A DNA stretch of 64,000 nt. It comes from Bacteroidales bacterium (GTDB taxonomy: Bacteria > Bacteroidota > Bacteroidia > Bacteroidales > UBA1402). Shown here piece by piece: positions 44,482-53,058 of the stretch; within the stretch, counting starts at the first letter, position 1, and each line of letters starts with the position of its first letter. The notes under the pieces were generated by a model. The model searched no databases. It was given only the letters and a program-made list of their open reading frames with translations, and was not told the DNA's origin. The stretch is taken from assembly GCA_017380635.1 (NCBI GenBank), contig JAFODP010000002.1, positions 62,001 through 126,000 on the forward strand, read 5' to 3'. Made by a program: the position numbers and the translations under genes.

Positions 44482-46920
44482 TTACTTGGTAGAAGTCTTT
44501 TTGGTGCTGGCTTTTTTAGTGCTGGTCTTTTTGGTAGAAGTCTTCTTGGTAGAAGTTTTCTTTTCCGTCTTGGCTTTCTTTTCGCCCGTAGTCTTTTTCT
44601 CAGCAGCGGCTTTCTTTTTGCTTCCTTTGCTAGGTTCTTGATTGTTAATGATTTGCAAGCAATCTTCGTAAGTCAGTGCCGCGGCATCTGTGCCTTTGAC
44701 AATTTTGTAATTGGTGCCGGCTTTGCAGATGTAAGGACCAAAACGACCATTCAATACTTGCAAGTCGCTATCTTCGGTGAAAGTCTTCAGCACTTTCTGT
44801 GCATCCGCCTGACGTTTGGCCTGAATCAGTTCGATGGCTTCTTCCAAAGAAATTTCCAAAGGATCCTTGTCTTTGGGCAAAGAAACGAATTTGTTGTCGT
44901 GACGGATGTAATGACCAAAACGGCCGGTGCCGATAACGATGTCTTTTTCTTCGAATTCACCCAAGTGACGAGGCAATTTGAACAAGTCGAGCGCTTCTTC
45001 CAGGCTCAAAGTTTCCATCAATTGGTTTTTCTTGAGCGATGCAAACAAAGGCTTTTCTTCGTCTTCAACGGTGCCAATCTGGGCAATCGGACCGAAACGA
45101 CCGATGCGAACCGATACCGGACGACCCGATTTAGGATCGGTACCCAAGATTCTGGCGCCCACTTTTTCTTTAGAGTAAGTGTTGGCCATGTCTACGCAAG
45201 GATGGAATGCCTGATAAAAATCGTTCATCATGCTATGCCATTCCATTTTGCCTTCTGCCACTTCGTCGAATTGCTTTTCGATAGAAGCAGTGAAATGGTA
45301 ATCCATGATGTTGGTGAAATGTTCTGTCAGGAAGTCGTTTACCACGATACCGATATCAGTGGGGAAGAGCTTGGCTTTTTCCAATCCGAAGCTTTCGCTC
45401 TTGGTCTTTTCGCTCAGCTGGAACTTTTTGTTCATTTCAAGAAGCTGATATTCACGCTTTTCTGCATCTCTGTTTCCGCGAACGATATAATCGCGCTGTT
45501 GGATGGTAGAAATGGTAGGCGCATAAGTAGAAGGACGACCAATGCCCAATTCTTCCAATTTGTGCACCAAAGAAGCTTCGTTGTAACGAGCCGGTTTTTG
45601 GGTGAATCTTTCGGTGGCCGCAGCTTTATGGAACGTCAGTTCCTGACCTTTTTTCACTTTGGGAAGTATGGTGGTGTTGACGTCTTCGGCCAAATCGGGG
45701 TTTTCGTACACTTTCAAGAAACCGTCGAAAGTGAGCACTTCGCCATTGGCTGTGAAAATTTCTTCGCCACCGGAATAGCTGATATTGATAACGGTTTTTT
45801 CTACTTGAGCATCAGCCATTTGTGAAGCAATGGTGCGTTTCCAGATCAGTTCGTACAAACGCTTTTCAGCCGTGCTGCCTTCAATCTGACTCAAGTTCAT
45901 GTAGGCAGGACGAATGGCTTCGTGAGCTTCTTGGGCACCTTTGCTTTTGGTCTGATATTGACGGGTTTTGCAGTATTCGTCGCCGTGGATTTCGCTGATG
46001 ACAGCCTTGCTGGCAGCCAAAGCCAATTTCGACAAATGCACCGAGTCGGTACGCATATAAGTGATTTTTCCCGATTCGTAAAGACTCTGGGCCACGCGCA
46101 TGGTCTGGCTGATGGAGAATCCCAATTTTCGGGCTGCTTCCTGTTGCAAAGTAGAAGTAGTGAAGGGTGCAGCCGGCGATTTCTTTCCGGGTTTGGTGCT
46201 GACAGACGCAATTTTAAATTTGGCGTTCTTCAGCTTTTCCATCAAAGCCAAGGCTTCTTCTTTCGTGGCAATCTTTTCGGGATAATCGGCTTTCAGTTCA
46301 ATACTTTGACCATCAACCGCATCCAAGATGAAATGCAGCTGCAGACGGTAGAAACTTTCCGATTGGAAATTGAGGATTTCACGCTCTCTTTCCACGATAA
46401 GACGCACGGCTACCGACTGAACGCGACCGGCCGAAAGCGCAGGCTTGATGCGTTTCCACAGAATGGGTGACACTTCAAAACCTACCAAGCGGTCCAATAC
46501 ACGACGGGCTTGCTGGGCGTTTACCAAATTTTCGTCAATTTTGCGTGGAGTCTTGATGGCCTCGGTAATGGCATTCTTGGTAATCTCGTGGAAAACAATG
46601 CGTTTGGTTTTGCTTGCTTTCAAATCGAGGACATGATACAAATGCCAGGCGATAGCTTCTCCTTCGCGGTCTTCATCGGAAGCCAACCATACGGTTTCGG
46701 CCGATTGGGCGGCTTTTTTCAAATCGTTCACCAACTTAGTTTTGTCGGGCGCGATTTCGTACAAAGGCTGGAAACTATCTTCAATATCAATGCCTAAGCC
46801 TTTTTTCTGCAAGTCGCGGATATGACCGAAACTCGACATTACCTTGTAATCTTGACCGAGAAAAGCTTCAATGGTTTTTGCCTTGGCGGGGGACTCTACT
46901 ATGACTAAATTTTTCTGCAT
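44482..46920 (-). CDS. topA: DNA topoisomerase I
   Basis: An 812-residue type IA topoisomerase that relaxes negative supercoils. The Toprim domain has SDEDREGEAIAWHL (acidic triad about 82-88), and the active Tyr is Y288 in ITYMRTDS. After the core are C-terminal repeats with GRFGxY motifs (GTGRFGHYIRHD, NGRFGPYICKAG) rather than the four-Cys zinc fingers of E. coli, as expected in Bacteroidetes. The last about 45 residues are a Lys/Thr/Ser-rich tail made of a five-residue repeat, encoded by 15-bp DNA repeats. It converges with rhaA. Confidence 0.95.
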   Translation of the reverse strand: MQKNLVIVESPAKAKTIEAFLGQDYKVMSSFGHIRDLQKKGLGIDIEDSFQPLYEIAPDKTKLVNDLKKAAQSAETVWLASDEDREGEAIAWHLYHVLDLKASKTKRIVFHEITKNAITEAIKTPRKIDENLVNAQQARRVLDRLVGFEVSPILWKRIKPALSAGRVQSVAVRLIVEREREILNFQSESFYRLQLHFILDAVDGQSIELKADYPEKIATKEEALALMEKLKNAKFKIASVSTKPGKKSPAAPFTTSTLQQEAARKLGFSISQTMRVAQSLYESGKITYMRTDSVHLSKLALAASKAVISEIHGDEYCKTRQYQTKSKGAQEAHEAIRPAYMNLSQIEGSTAEKRLYELIWKRTIASQMADAQVEKTVINISYSGGEEIFTANGEVLTFDGFLKVYENPDLAEDVNTTILPKVKKGQELTFHKAAATERFTQKPARYNEASLVHKLEELGIGRPSTYAPTISTIQQRDYIVRGNRDAEKREYQLLEMNKKFQLSEKTKSESFGLEKAKLFPTDIGIVVNDFLTEHFTNIMDYHFTASIEKQFDEVAEGKMEWHSMMNDFYQAFHPCVDMANTYSKEKVGARILGTDPKSGRPVSVRIGRFGPIAQIGTVEDEEKPLFASLKKNQLMETLSLEEALDLFKLPRHLGEFEEKDIVIGTGRFGHYIRHDNKFVSLPKDKDPLEISLEEAIELIQAKRQADAQKVLKTFTEDSDLQVLNGRFGPYICKAGTNYKIVKGTDAAALTYEDCLQIINNQEPSKGSKKKAAAEKKTTGEKKAKTEKKTSTKKTSTKKTSTKKASTKKTSTK
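44485..44559 (-). repeat. Five 15-bp tandem repeats in the topA 3' end
   Basis: Five imperfect 15-bp units encode the pentapeptide repeat (TSTKK-like) at the TopA C-terminus. Units differ mainly at silent positions and one Thr/Ala codon. Such tails bind DNA non-specifically and vary in length between strains in many bacteria. Confidence 0.8.
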
Positions 46921-46960
46921 GAATCTACTGCTAGTGGGTCAATTTTTTGAAAAAACGGCG

Positions 46961-46968
46961 CAAAAGTA
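46961..46968 (-). promoter_or_regulatory. -7 box for topA
   Basis: On the minus strand this reads TACTTTTG, an exact -7 element, 41 bp before the topA start. No clear TTTG at the -33 distance. Confidence 0.55.
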
Positions 46969-46990
46969 GTAATAAATTGCCAAATAGCAA

Positions 46991-47506
46991 TCAATCCTGA
47001 TACCAACTTGCGTAAAATTGATAATTCTCGGAAATGCGTTTGTTGATGGTTTCGGTTTGTTGCGGGTCCACTTTTTTTACAAATTTTGCGGGAACACCGG
47101 CGTAAATACTATAAGGTTCCACGATGGTATTGCTGAGAACAACCGAGCCGGCTGCCACGATGGCGCCTTGTCCGATAACGGCGTTGTCCATCACCACCGA
47201 GCCCATGCCGATCAAAGCCAGGTCTTCGATTTTTGCACCATGAATGGTAACATTATGACCGATGGAAACGTTGTCGCCAATTTCGATGGTCGATTTCTGA
47301 TACAAGGTGTGCAGCACCGAACCGTCTTGAATATTCACATTTTTGCCCACGCGAATAGAATTGACATCGCCGCGGAGCACAGCGTTGAACCAAACAGTGC
47401 AGCCATCGCCCAAAACCACATCGCCGATGATGGTGGCATTTTCTGCCAAGAAACAATTTTCGCCAATTTGCGGATCGAAGCCGCGTACAGATTTAATAAG
47501 TGCCAT
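46991..47506 (-). CDS. Gamma-carbonic-anhydrase-like hexapeptide-repeat protein
   Basis: A 171-residue left-handed beta-helix protein of the YrdA/gamma-CA family, with hexapeptide repeats from about 15 to 130 and the metal region SVSIGHNVTIHGAKIED. Homologues bind zinc or iron, and some hydrate CO2; many have no known activity. It starts 3 bp after the aminopeptidase stop, so the pair is co-transcribed on the minus strand. Function beyond the family is open. Confidence 0.88.
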   Translation of the reverse strand: MALIKSVRGFDPQIGENCFLAENATIIGDVVLGDGCTVWFNAVLRGDVNSIRVGKNVNIQDGSVLHTLYQKSTIEIGDNVSIGHNVTIHGAKIEDLALIGMGSVVMDNAVIGQGAIVAAGSVVLSNTIVEPYSIYAGVPAKFVKKVDPQQTETINKRISENYQFYASWYQD

Positions 47507-47509
47507 GAT

Positions 47510-49300
47510 TTATATTGATTTTGTTTTATTTGCCAACCAAACTTGCTCCTCCTCATTTAAATAAGGTGACAAAGCCTGATACACTTCCTGATGATATCGG
47601 TTGATGTAATCCAATTCATCCTGACTATAATATTTGCTGTCGATAGAGAGGATATCCCAGGGACAAAGCGTCAAGGTTTCAAAGCCCAGGAATTTGCCGA
47701 ATTCACTTTCGCCCAAACATTTTACTGCCACCATCGTTTCAAGACGAATACCATAACGACCACTTTTGTACAGTCCGGGCTCGTTGGAAATAATCATGCC
47801 TTCTTCCAACTTGACAGGATTCTCTTCCATGCGGATGCTTTGCGGTCCTTCGTGCACATTCAGAAAATGTCCGATGCCGTGGCCTGTTCCGTGACCATAA
47901 TTACATGACTGTTTCCAAAGGAATTGTCGGGCCAACACATCCAGCTGACAACCTCTTGTGCCGGCGGGAAAAGTTGCCAATCCTAAGGCGATATTTCCTT
48001 TTAAAACAGCCGCATAATCCTGCAAATAGTCTTCCGGGATTTCTTCTTTCGATTTATACAGGGCCAAAGTTCGGGTCATGTCGGTGGTGCCATCCTGGCG
48101 ATATTGTCCGCCTTGGTCTATCAGCAGGATGTTGCCGTAAGCTACTTTTGCCTGTGTTTCTTCCGACGCGCTATAATGCACGATGGCGCCGTTGGCTCCG
48201 TAAGCCACGATGGCATCGAAACTTTCACCCACGCAAGCTTCCTGTTTCAATCGCTCTTCTGCCAATTGCATGGCCAATTCATATTCGCCGGGCGATTGAT
48301 TGTCGGCCAATTGTTCTTCCAATTGTTTCCAAAAACGCACGAAGCAAACACCATCTTTAATCATGGCGCGTCTGATTCCTTGCAGTTCGGTTTCGTTCTT
48401 GATGGCTTTCATGCTTCCTACGATAGAGGCAAGATGCATCGCTTGACAAGATGTCGGAATTTGTGCGTAAACCAGATAATTGATTTTATTCGCGTCGAAA
48501 CATACCTTATTATTATAAGGTATAGAAGAAATATCCTGGCTGAATTGTAAATAGGGTAGCAGTTCGATATGCAAGTCCGATAGTTTCTGCTTGTCTTCGG
48601 ACGATAATTTGTTCTCGTCGATATACAGACGACAGCTATTTTCGCCAATCATGGCATAACAAAGAGCCGTAGGATTGTAGGCGATATCGCTGCCGCGAAG
48701 ATTGAAAGTCCAGGCAATTTCATCGAGTGCGCACAAAAGATAATACTGACAATGCTGCTGTTTCATGGCCTGGCGGATTCTTTGCAACTTATGAGCGCAA
48801 GATTCTCCGCAAATGCTTTCATCCAAAAGATAAGCCGCTGCGTCCGGTAGTGCGGGACGATCGGTCCATACGGCGTCATAAGTTTTGAAATGAACGTTCA
48901 GCTGCGCATTCTCTTTCAAGCAGGCTTGCAGGTCTTTAACTTCTTGTACCGAAAATACTTCGCCATCGATGCCAATATGTTGGAATTTTTCCGAGGCTAT
49001 CCATTCGTGCAGGCTGGGATAATTTTCGGTGCGCATCTTCATCAGTTCGATGCCGCTGCCGGCCAGTTGTTGTTCGGCTTGCAGAAAATAACGCGAATCG
49101 GTCCAGAGTTTAGCCTGATCGGCGCTCACTGCCAAGGTACCGGCGCTGCCGCTGAATCCCGACAGATAAGCACGATGCTTGAAATGTTCGGCCACGTATT
49201 CGCTTTGGTGATAATCTGCTGTAGGCACAATGCACAGATCGATGTTGAAGGTTTTCATGTAGAGTCGCAGGCGCGACAATCTTTCCTGTATCTGATTCAT
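47510..49300 (-). CDS. Xaa-Pro aminopeptidase (aminopeptidase P family)
   Basis: A 596-residue M24-family metallopeptidase, of the long three-domain type like eukaryotic cytosolic aminopeptidase P. Creatinase-like domains fill about 1-310. The catalytic pita-bread domain carries the metal ligands in LLIDQGGQYRQDGTTDMTRT, GHGTGHGIGHFLNVHEGP, MIISNEPGLY and YGIRLETMVAV. It removes N-terminal residues before Pro. The start at 49300 follows a -7 box at 49330-49323. Operon with the gamma-CA-like gene. Confidence 0.93.
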   Translation of the reverse strand: MNQIQERLSRLRLYMKTFNIDLCIVPTADYHQSEYVAEHFKHRAYLSGFSGSAGTLAVSADQAKLWTDSRYFLQAEQQLAGSGIELMKMRTENYPSLHEWIASEKFQHIGIDGEVFSVQEVKDLQACLKENAQLNVHFKTYDAVWTDRPALPDAAAYLLDESICGESCAHKLQRIRQAMKQQHCQYYLLCALDEIAWTFNLRGSDIAYNPTALCYAMIGENSCRLYIDENKLSSEDKQKLSDLHIELLPYLQFSQDISSIPYNNKVCFDANKINYLVYAQIPTSCQAMHLASIVGSMKAIKNETELQGIRRAMIKDGVCFVRFWKQLEEQLADNQSPGEYELAMQLAEERLKQEACVGESFDAIVAYGANGAIVHYSASEETQAKVAYGNILLIDQGGQYRQDGTTDMTRTLALYKSKEEIPEDYLQDYAAVLKGNIALGLATFPAGTRGCQLDVLARQFLWKQSCNYGHGTGHGIGHFLNVHEGPQSIRMEENPVKLEEGMIISNEPGLYKSGRYGIRLETMVAVKCLGESEFGKFLGFETLTLCPWDILSIDSKYYSQDELDYINRYHQEVYQALSPYLNEEEQVWLANKTKSI

Positions 49301-49322
49301 AGTGATGATTTCTTTTGCGCCT

Positions 49323-49330
49323 CAAAGGTA
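49323..49330 (-). promoter_or_regulatory. -7 box for the aminopeptidase operon
   Basis: Minus-strand TACCTTTG, an exact TAnnTTTG, 22 bp before the start codon at 49300. It lies back to back with the rpsU promoter. Confidence 0.6.
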
Positions 49331-49372
49331 GTATTCTTTTTAAAAAATCTGTATAAATTTTCGTTCAATAGT

Positions 49373-49403
49373 TTTGTGGAGTCGAATGCTTTGTCTATTT
49401 TTG
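49373..49403 (+). promoter_or_regulatory. rpsU promoter
   Basis: TTTG (49373-49376), a 19-bp spacer and TATTTTTG (49396-49403), followed by GCAGCCC. A full consensus Bacteroidetes promoter, 50 bp before rpsU. Confidence 0.85.
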
Positions 49404-49453
49404 CAGCCCGAATTTGTAAACTATTTATTTAATCAACCTATTATTAAACTATT

Positions 49454-49645
49454 ATGATTGTTGTACCCATTAAAGAAGGAGAAAACATCGAAAGAGCTTT
49501 GAAGAAATTCAAACGCAAATTTGAAAAGACTGGCACTGTAAAAGAATTGAGAAGCAGACAAGCATTCATCAAGCCCTCTGTTATCAAGCGTCAGCAGAAG
49601 ATGAAAGCTGTTTATGTACAGCAGCTCCAACAGTCTGAAGAATAA
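49454..49645 (+). CDS. rpsU: 30S ribosomal protein S21
   Basis: A 63-residue, basic S21 protein (IVVPIKEGENIERALKKFKR, then TGTVKELRSRQAFIKPS). S21 sits near the anti-Shine-Dalgarno end of 16S rRNA. Its place before the xer, hpf, tRNA and tuf genes is the standard Bacteroidales order. Driven by the consensus promoter at 49373. A 6-bp hairpin (49664-49680) follows without a T tract. Confidence 0.96.
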   Translation: MIVVPIKEGENIERALKKFKRKFEKTGTVKELRSRQAFIKPSVIKRQQKMKAVYVQQLQQSEE

Positions 49646-49757
49646 GATTCTGCCAGGCCTAAATTACTCGCGAAGAGTAAAATTCAATCTATTTGTTTAA
49701 CCCTGAATCTACAGGAGGTGTAGTTTATAAAAATTAAGGATTTTTATTCCTTATAAA

Positions 49758-49789
49758 TTTGTTTGAAAAAAATAGCTTTGTTATATTCG
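49758..49789 (+). promoter_or_regulatory. Promoter of the xerC-like gene
   Basis: TTTG (49758-49761), a 20-bp spacer and TATATTCG (49782-49789), a -7 box with one mismatch. The gene starts 26 bp later. Confidence 0.6.
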
Positions 49790-49815
49790 TTGCCGATAAT
49801 TAATCGGGAGGAAAT

Positions 49816-50727
49816 ATGGTGGAGCAATTTATACAGTATCTACGGTATGAGAGGAATTATTCTTCTCATACCGTTCTTGCTTATAGAAAAGATCTGGAAC
49901 AATTCTCCCTTTTTCTGACCGATGAATATGGTGTAGACGATCTTTTTCGTGCGGATGCCGATATGATACGTTTTTGGCTATTGCGTCTGATGGAAGAAGG
50001 CTTGAGCGCCCGCTCTGTCAATCGTAAATTGTCATCTTTGAAATCGTTCTGGCGCTATCTTTTGGCTAAAGGTTTGGCAAAGGAAAATCCTTGTCGCAAA
50101 TTATTATCTCCCAAGGTGCATAAATCTTTGCCTTCGTTTTTGAAAAAAGAAGAGATGGAAAGCTTGCTCGATGACGCTTGCGAAAACGAGGATATATCGG
50201 AATTTGTTGCGAAAAGAAATCGGCTGATGATTGAAATGTTGTTGCAGACGGGAATGAGACGCTCAGAGTTAATGGGTTTGGCTCTGTCGGACGTGGATAT
50301 GTCGTCATGTTTGCTTCGCGTAAAGGGGAAACGCGATAAGCAGCGTCTGATTCCTTTCGGCCCGATGTTACAGTCGATGATACAAGATTATCTGGATAGT
50401 CGCGCACAATGGCAGGCACAATGTGAAGATTTGTACGATTTTTCCGATTGTCTGTTTGTTCGCGAAAACGGAAAGCCTTTGTATCCGCAGCTGGTCTATC
50501 GTCTGGTGCACGATAAATTGTCACAATGCAGTAGTTTGGCAAAAAAGAGTCCGCATGTGCTTCGTCATAGTTTTGCCACCACCTTATTAAATAATGGTGC
50601 AGAGTTGAATGCGGTGAAGGAATTGTTGGGCCATGCCAATTTATCGGCGACGGAAGTGTATACCCATACCACTTTCGAAGAGTTAAAACAAGTGTATAAA
50701 CAAGCTCATCCCCGAGCAGATTATTGA
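49816..50727 (+). CDS. XerC/D-type tyrosine recombinase
   Basis: A 303-residue tyrosine recombinase with the complete catalytic set R148 (TGMRRSEL), K172, H247 and R250 (HVLRHSF), H273 (GHANL) and nucleophile Y282 (EVYTH). The SAM-like N-domain (about 1-90) and length match XerC/XerD, which resolve chromosome dimers at dif. The core position between rpsU and hpf argues for a housekeeping role, not an integrase. Whether it is XerC or XerD cannot be told here. Confidence 0.9.
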   Translation: MVEQFIQYLRYERNYSSHTVLAYRKDLEQFSLFLTDEYGVDDLFRADADMIRFWLLRLMEEGLSARSVNRKLSSLKSFWRYLLAKGLAKENPCRKLLSPKVHKSLPSFLKKEEMESLLDDACENEDISEFVAKRNRLMIEMLLQTGMRRSELMGLALSDVDMSSCLLRVKGKRDKQRLIPFGPMLQSMIQDYLDSRAQWQAQCEDLYDFSDCLFVRENGKPLYPQLVYRLVHDKLSQCSSLAKKSPHVLRHSFATTLLNNGAELNAVKELLGHANLSATEVYTHTTFEELKQVYKQAHPRADY

Positions 50728-50735
50728 AAATTACT

Positions 50736-51035
50736 ATGGAAATCAGAATTCAGGACGTGCATTTCGATGCAACGGAAGCGTTAAAAAGCTTTATTCAGAA
50801 GAAAGTTTCTAAGTTGGAACAGTATTATGATGGTATTATTGCTGCAGAAGTCACCCTAAAAGTGGTCAAACCCGAAACTGCTGCCAATAAGGAAGCTCAG
50901 ATTCGTTTGGTGGTAGCCGGACAAGACCTATTTGCCTCAAAGACAAGCGATACCTTCGAAGAAGCTATCGATGGTAATGTGGAAGCTTTGCAGAAGCAAT
51001 TGATCAAGTTCAAAGAAAAAATACGTGCTAAATAA
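50736..51035 (+). CDS. hpf: Ribosome hibernation promoting factor, short form
   Basis: A 99-residue HPF/RaiA-type protein (MEIRIQDVHFDATEALKSFI, then YYDGIIAAEVTLKV). It binds the 30S decoding region in stationary phase and stabilises idle ribosomes. It lacks the C-terminal extension of long HPFs. ATG 50736 is preferred over the TTG at 50724; it is 8 bp after the recombinase stop. The tRNA-tuf promoter begins 18 bp downstream. Confidence 0.92.
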   Translation: MEIRIQDVHFDATEALKSFIQKKVSKLEQYYDGIIAAEVTLKVVKPETAANKEAQIRLVVAGQDLFASKTSDTFEEAIDGNVEALQKQLIKFKEKIRAK

Positions 51036-51053
51036 AATTTTTATAAAAAAGTT

Positions 51054-51083
51054 TTTGTAGTTTAAAAAAAGTATCTATCTTTG
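51054..51083 (+). promoter_or_regulatory. Promoter of the tRNA-Tyr/Gly/Thr-tuf operon
   Basis: TTTG (51054-51057), an 18-bp spacer and TATCTTTG (51076-51083), followed by CAGCC. The leader to the first tRNA is about 65 nt and can form a CTGCGA/TCGCAG hairpin (51121-51138). Confidence 0.85.
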
Positions 51084-51154
51084 CAGCCGTTTCGCCGAGG
51101 TTACAAAATCGACGTTACGGCTGCGATAGTGTTCGCAGTAAATTATTAATTTAT

Positions 51155-51237
51155 GGGCAGTTACCAGAGTGGCCAAATGGGGCAGACTGTAAATCTGCTG
51201 GTTTTTACCTTCGGTGGTTCGAATCCATCACTGCCCA
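51155..51237 (+). tRNA. tRNA-Tyr (GUA)
   Basis: An 83-nt class II tRNA with a long variable arm. Acceptor GGGCAGT pairs with ACTGCCC, the discriminator is A, and the anticodon loop CTGTAAA gives GTA. CCA is not encoded. First of three tRNAs ahead of tuf. Confidence 0.95.
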
Positions 51238-51254
51238 CGAAAAGAGTATTGTAG

Positions 51255-51303
51255 AATCTAATTGAGATTTCTCGGAATGTCTACGATCTCCGAATTAGAT
51301 TCG
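51255..51303. repeat. Inverted repeat between tRNA-Tyr and tRNA-Gly
   Basis: GAATCTAATT (51255-51264) and AATTAGATTC (51294-51303) are perfect complements, with an inner GAGAT/ATCTC pair. There is no T tract, so a processing signal between tRNAs is more likely than a terminator. Confidence 0.6.
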
Positions 51304-51314
51304 TGACGTAAATT

Positions 51315-51387
51315 GCGGGAATAGCTCAGTTGATAGAGCATTAGCCTTCCAAGCTGAGGGTCGCGGGTTTGAGTCCCGTTTCCCGCT
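51315..51387 (+). tRNA. tRNA-Gly (UCC)
   Basis: A 73-nt tRNA with acceptor GCGGGAA/TTCCCGC, discriminator T and anticodon loop CTTCCAA, giving TCC. Cloverleaf landmarks AGCTCAGTTGATAGAGC and GGTTTGAGTCC are present. Confidence 0.95.
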
Positions 51388-51396
51388 CTTTTTTTT

Positions 51397-51468
51397 GCCT
51401 GTGTAGCTCAGTGGTAGAGCGCTTCCTTGGTAAGGAAGAGGTCCCGAGTTCAACTCTCGGCACCGGCT
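51397..51468 (+). tRNA. tRNA-Thr (GGU) with one acceptor-stem mismatch
   Basis: A 72-nt tRNA with anticodon loop TTGGTAA, giving GGT. D-arm and T-arm are complete. The acceptor GCCTGTG faces CACCGGC, leaving a U-C mismatch at the fourth pair; the other six pairs are Watson-Crick. Confidence 0.92.
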
Positions 51469-51506
51469 CTTTTTTTTAGTGAATAACTTTTATAAAGATT
51501 TCGATT

Positions 51507-52694
51507 ATGGCAAAAGAACAATTTGTGAGAACGAAACCTCACGTTAACATTGGTACCATTGGTCACGTTGACCACGGTAAAACCACTTTGACCGCCGCCA
51601 TCACTACTGTATTGGCTAAGGCTGGTCTTTCTGAATTGCGTTCATTTGATTCTATCGACAATGCTCCCGAAGAAAAAGAACGTGGTATCACCATTAACAC
51701 CGCTCACGTAGAATACGAAACCGCTAACCGTCACTATGCTCACGTTGACTGCCCTGGTCACGCTGACTACGTTAAGAACATGGTTACTGGTGCTGCTCAG
51801 ATGGACGGTGCTATCATCGTTTGTGCTGCTACTGATGGTCCTATGCCTCAGACTCGCGAACACATCCTTTTGGCTCGTCAGGTAAACGTTCCTAAGTTGG
51901 TTGTTTTCTTGAACAAGTGCGACATGGTTGACGACGCTGAAATGTTGGACTTGGTAGAAATGGAAATGCGTGACTTGTTGGATTCTTACAACTTCGACGC
52001 TGACAATACTCCTTTCATCCGTGGTTCTGCTCTTGGTGCTTTGAACGGCGAAGCTAAGTGGGAAGAAAAGGTAATGGAACTTATGGCTGCTGTTGACGAA
52101 TGGATCGACCTGCCCGTTCGCGCTACCGACAAGCCCTTCTTGATGCCTGTTGAAGACGTATTCTCAATCACTGGTCGTGGTACTGTTGCTACCGGTCGTG
52201 TTGAAACTGGTATCATCAAAACTGGTGACGAAGTTCAAATCATCGGTTTGGGTGCTGAAAAGCTGAAATCAGTTGTTACTGGTGTTGAAATGTTCCGTAA
52301 GATTTTGGATCAAGGTGAAGCTGGTGATAACGTAGGTTTGTTGCTCCGTGGTATCGATAAAGATCAGATCAAGCGTGGTATGGTTATCACTCACCCCGGT
52401 CAGGTTACTCCTCACACCTCATTCCAGGCTTCAGTGTATATCTTGACTCAAAAAGAAGGTGGTCGTCATACTCCTTTCCACAACAAATATCGTCCTCAAT
52501 TCTACATCCGTACTTTGGACGTTACCGGTGAAATCACTTTGCCCGAAGGTACCGAAATGGTAATGCCTGGTGACAACTTGGAAATCAAGGTAGAATTGAT
52601 CTATCCTGTAGCTTGCAGCGAAGGTTTGCGTTTCGCTATCCGCGAAGGTGGACGTACCGTTGGTTCAGGTCAGATTACCAAATTGATTGACTAA
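51507..52694 (+). CDS. tuf: Elongation factor Tu
   Basis: A 395-residue EF-Tu, delivering aminoacyl-tRNA to the ribosome. GTPase motifs are GHVDHGKT (P-loop), DCPGH and NKCD, followed by beta-barrel domains 2 and 3. Length is normal. Co-transcribed with three upstream tRNA genes and probably with tRNA-Trp downstream. Codon use is strongly biased, as for a highly expressed gene. Confidence 0.98.
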   Translation: MAKEQFVRTKPHVNIGTIGHVDHGKTTLTAAITTVLAKAGLSELRSFDSIDNAPEEKERGITINTAHVEYETANRHYAHVDCPGHADYVKNMVTGAAQMDGAIIVCAATDGPMPQTREHILLARQVNVPKLVVFLNKCDMVDDAEMLDLVEMEMRDLLDSYNFDADNTPFIRGSALGALNGEAKWEEKVMELMAAVDEWIDLPVRATDKPFLMPVEDVFSITGRGTVATGRVETGIIKTGDEVQIIGLGAEKLKSVVTGVEMFRKILDQGEAGDNVGLLLRGIDKDQIKRGMVITHPGQVTPHTSFQASVYILTQKEGGRHTPFHNKYRPQFYIRTLDVTGEITLPEGTEMVMPGDNLEIKVELIYPVACSEGLRFAIREGGRTVGSGQITKLID

Positions 52695-52716
52695 TCACCC
52701 AATCAACCATACAAAT

Positions 52717-52744
52717 AGAAGAGTCTCTTTTAGGAGGCTCTTCT
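52717..52744 (+). terminator. Hairpin between tuf and tRNA-Trp
   Basis: Arms 52717-52727 and 52734-52744 pair over 11 positions (one G-U) around a 6-nt loop. No T tract follows (AATATA), and tRNA-Trp starts 5 bp later, so partial termination or processing is more likely than a full stop. Confidence 0.6.
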
Positions 52745-52749
52745 AATAT

Positions 52750-52822
52750 ACGGGAATAGCTCAGTTGGTAGAGCACTGGTCTCCAAAACCAGGTGTCGGG
52801 AGTTCGAGCCTCTCTTCCCGTG
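52750..52822 (+). tRNA. tRNA-Trp (CCA)
   Basis: A 73-nt tRNA with acceptor ACGGGAA/TTCCCGT, discriminator G and anticodon loop CTCCAAA, giving CCA. It sits between tuf and secE as in other Bacteroidales. Confidence 0.96.
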
Positions 52823-52841
52823 CTAATAAAACCACACTATA

Positions 52842-53045
52842 ATGAAGAAGTTTTTTAATAAAATCGGAACTTTTATCTCCGAGTCTTACAACGAGCTCGT
52901 GCATAAGGTTTCATGGCCTACTGCATCAGAGTTGACCAATAGCGCAGTTGTCGTTTTAACTGCTTCCTTGGTGATTGCGCTGATTGTATTTGTGATAGAT
53001 TTGGGTTTCGAAAATCTGATGACCTTCATTTACAAGGTTCTCTAA
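52842..53045 (+). CDS. secE: Preprotein translocase subunit SecE
   Basis: A 67-residue single-helix SecE. An amphipathic N-terminal part with ELVHKVSWPTASEL, the family hallmark, precedes one membrane helix (about 34-55). It clamps SecY in the inner-membrane translocon. It is 13 bp upstream of nusG. Confidence 0.94.
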   Translation: MKKFFNKIGTFISESYNELVHKVSWPTASELTNSAVVVLTASLVIALIVFVIDLGFENLMTFIYKVL

Positions 53046-53058
53046 AATTTGATTTGTA

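Noticed and set aside
49816-50727. Phage or mobile-element integrase
   Set aside because: Length and context (rpsU, hpf, tRNA, tuf) are those of a housekeeping XerC/D gene, and no attachment-site repeats or other mobile genes were seen.
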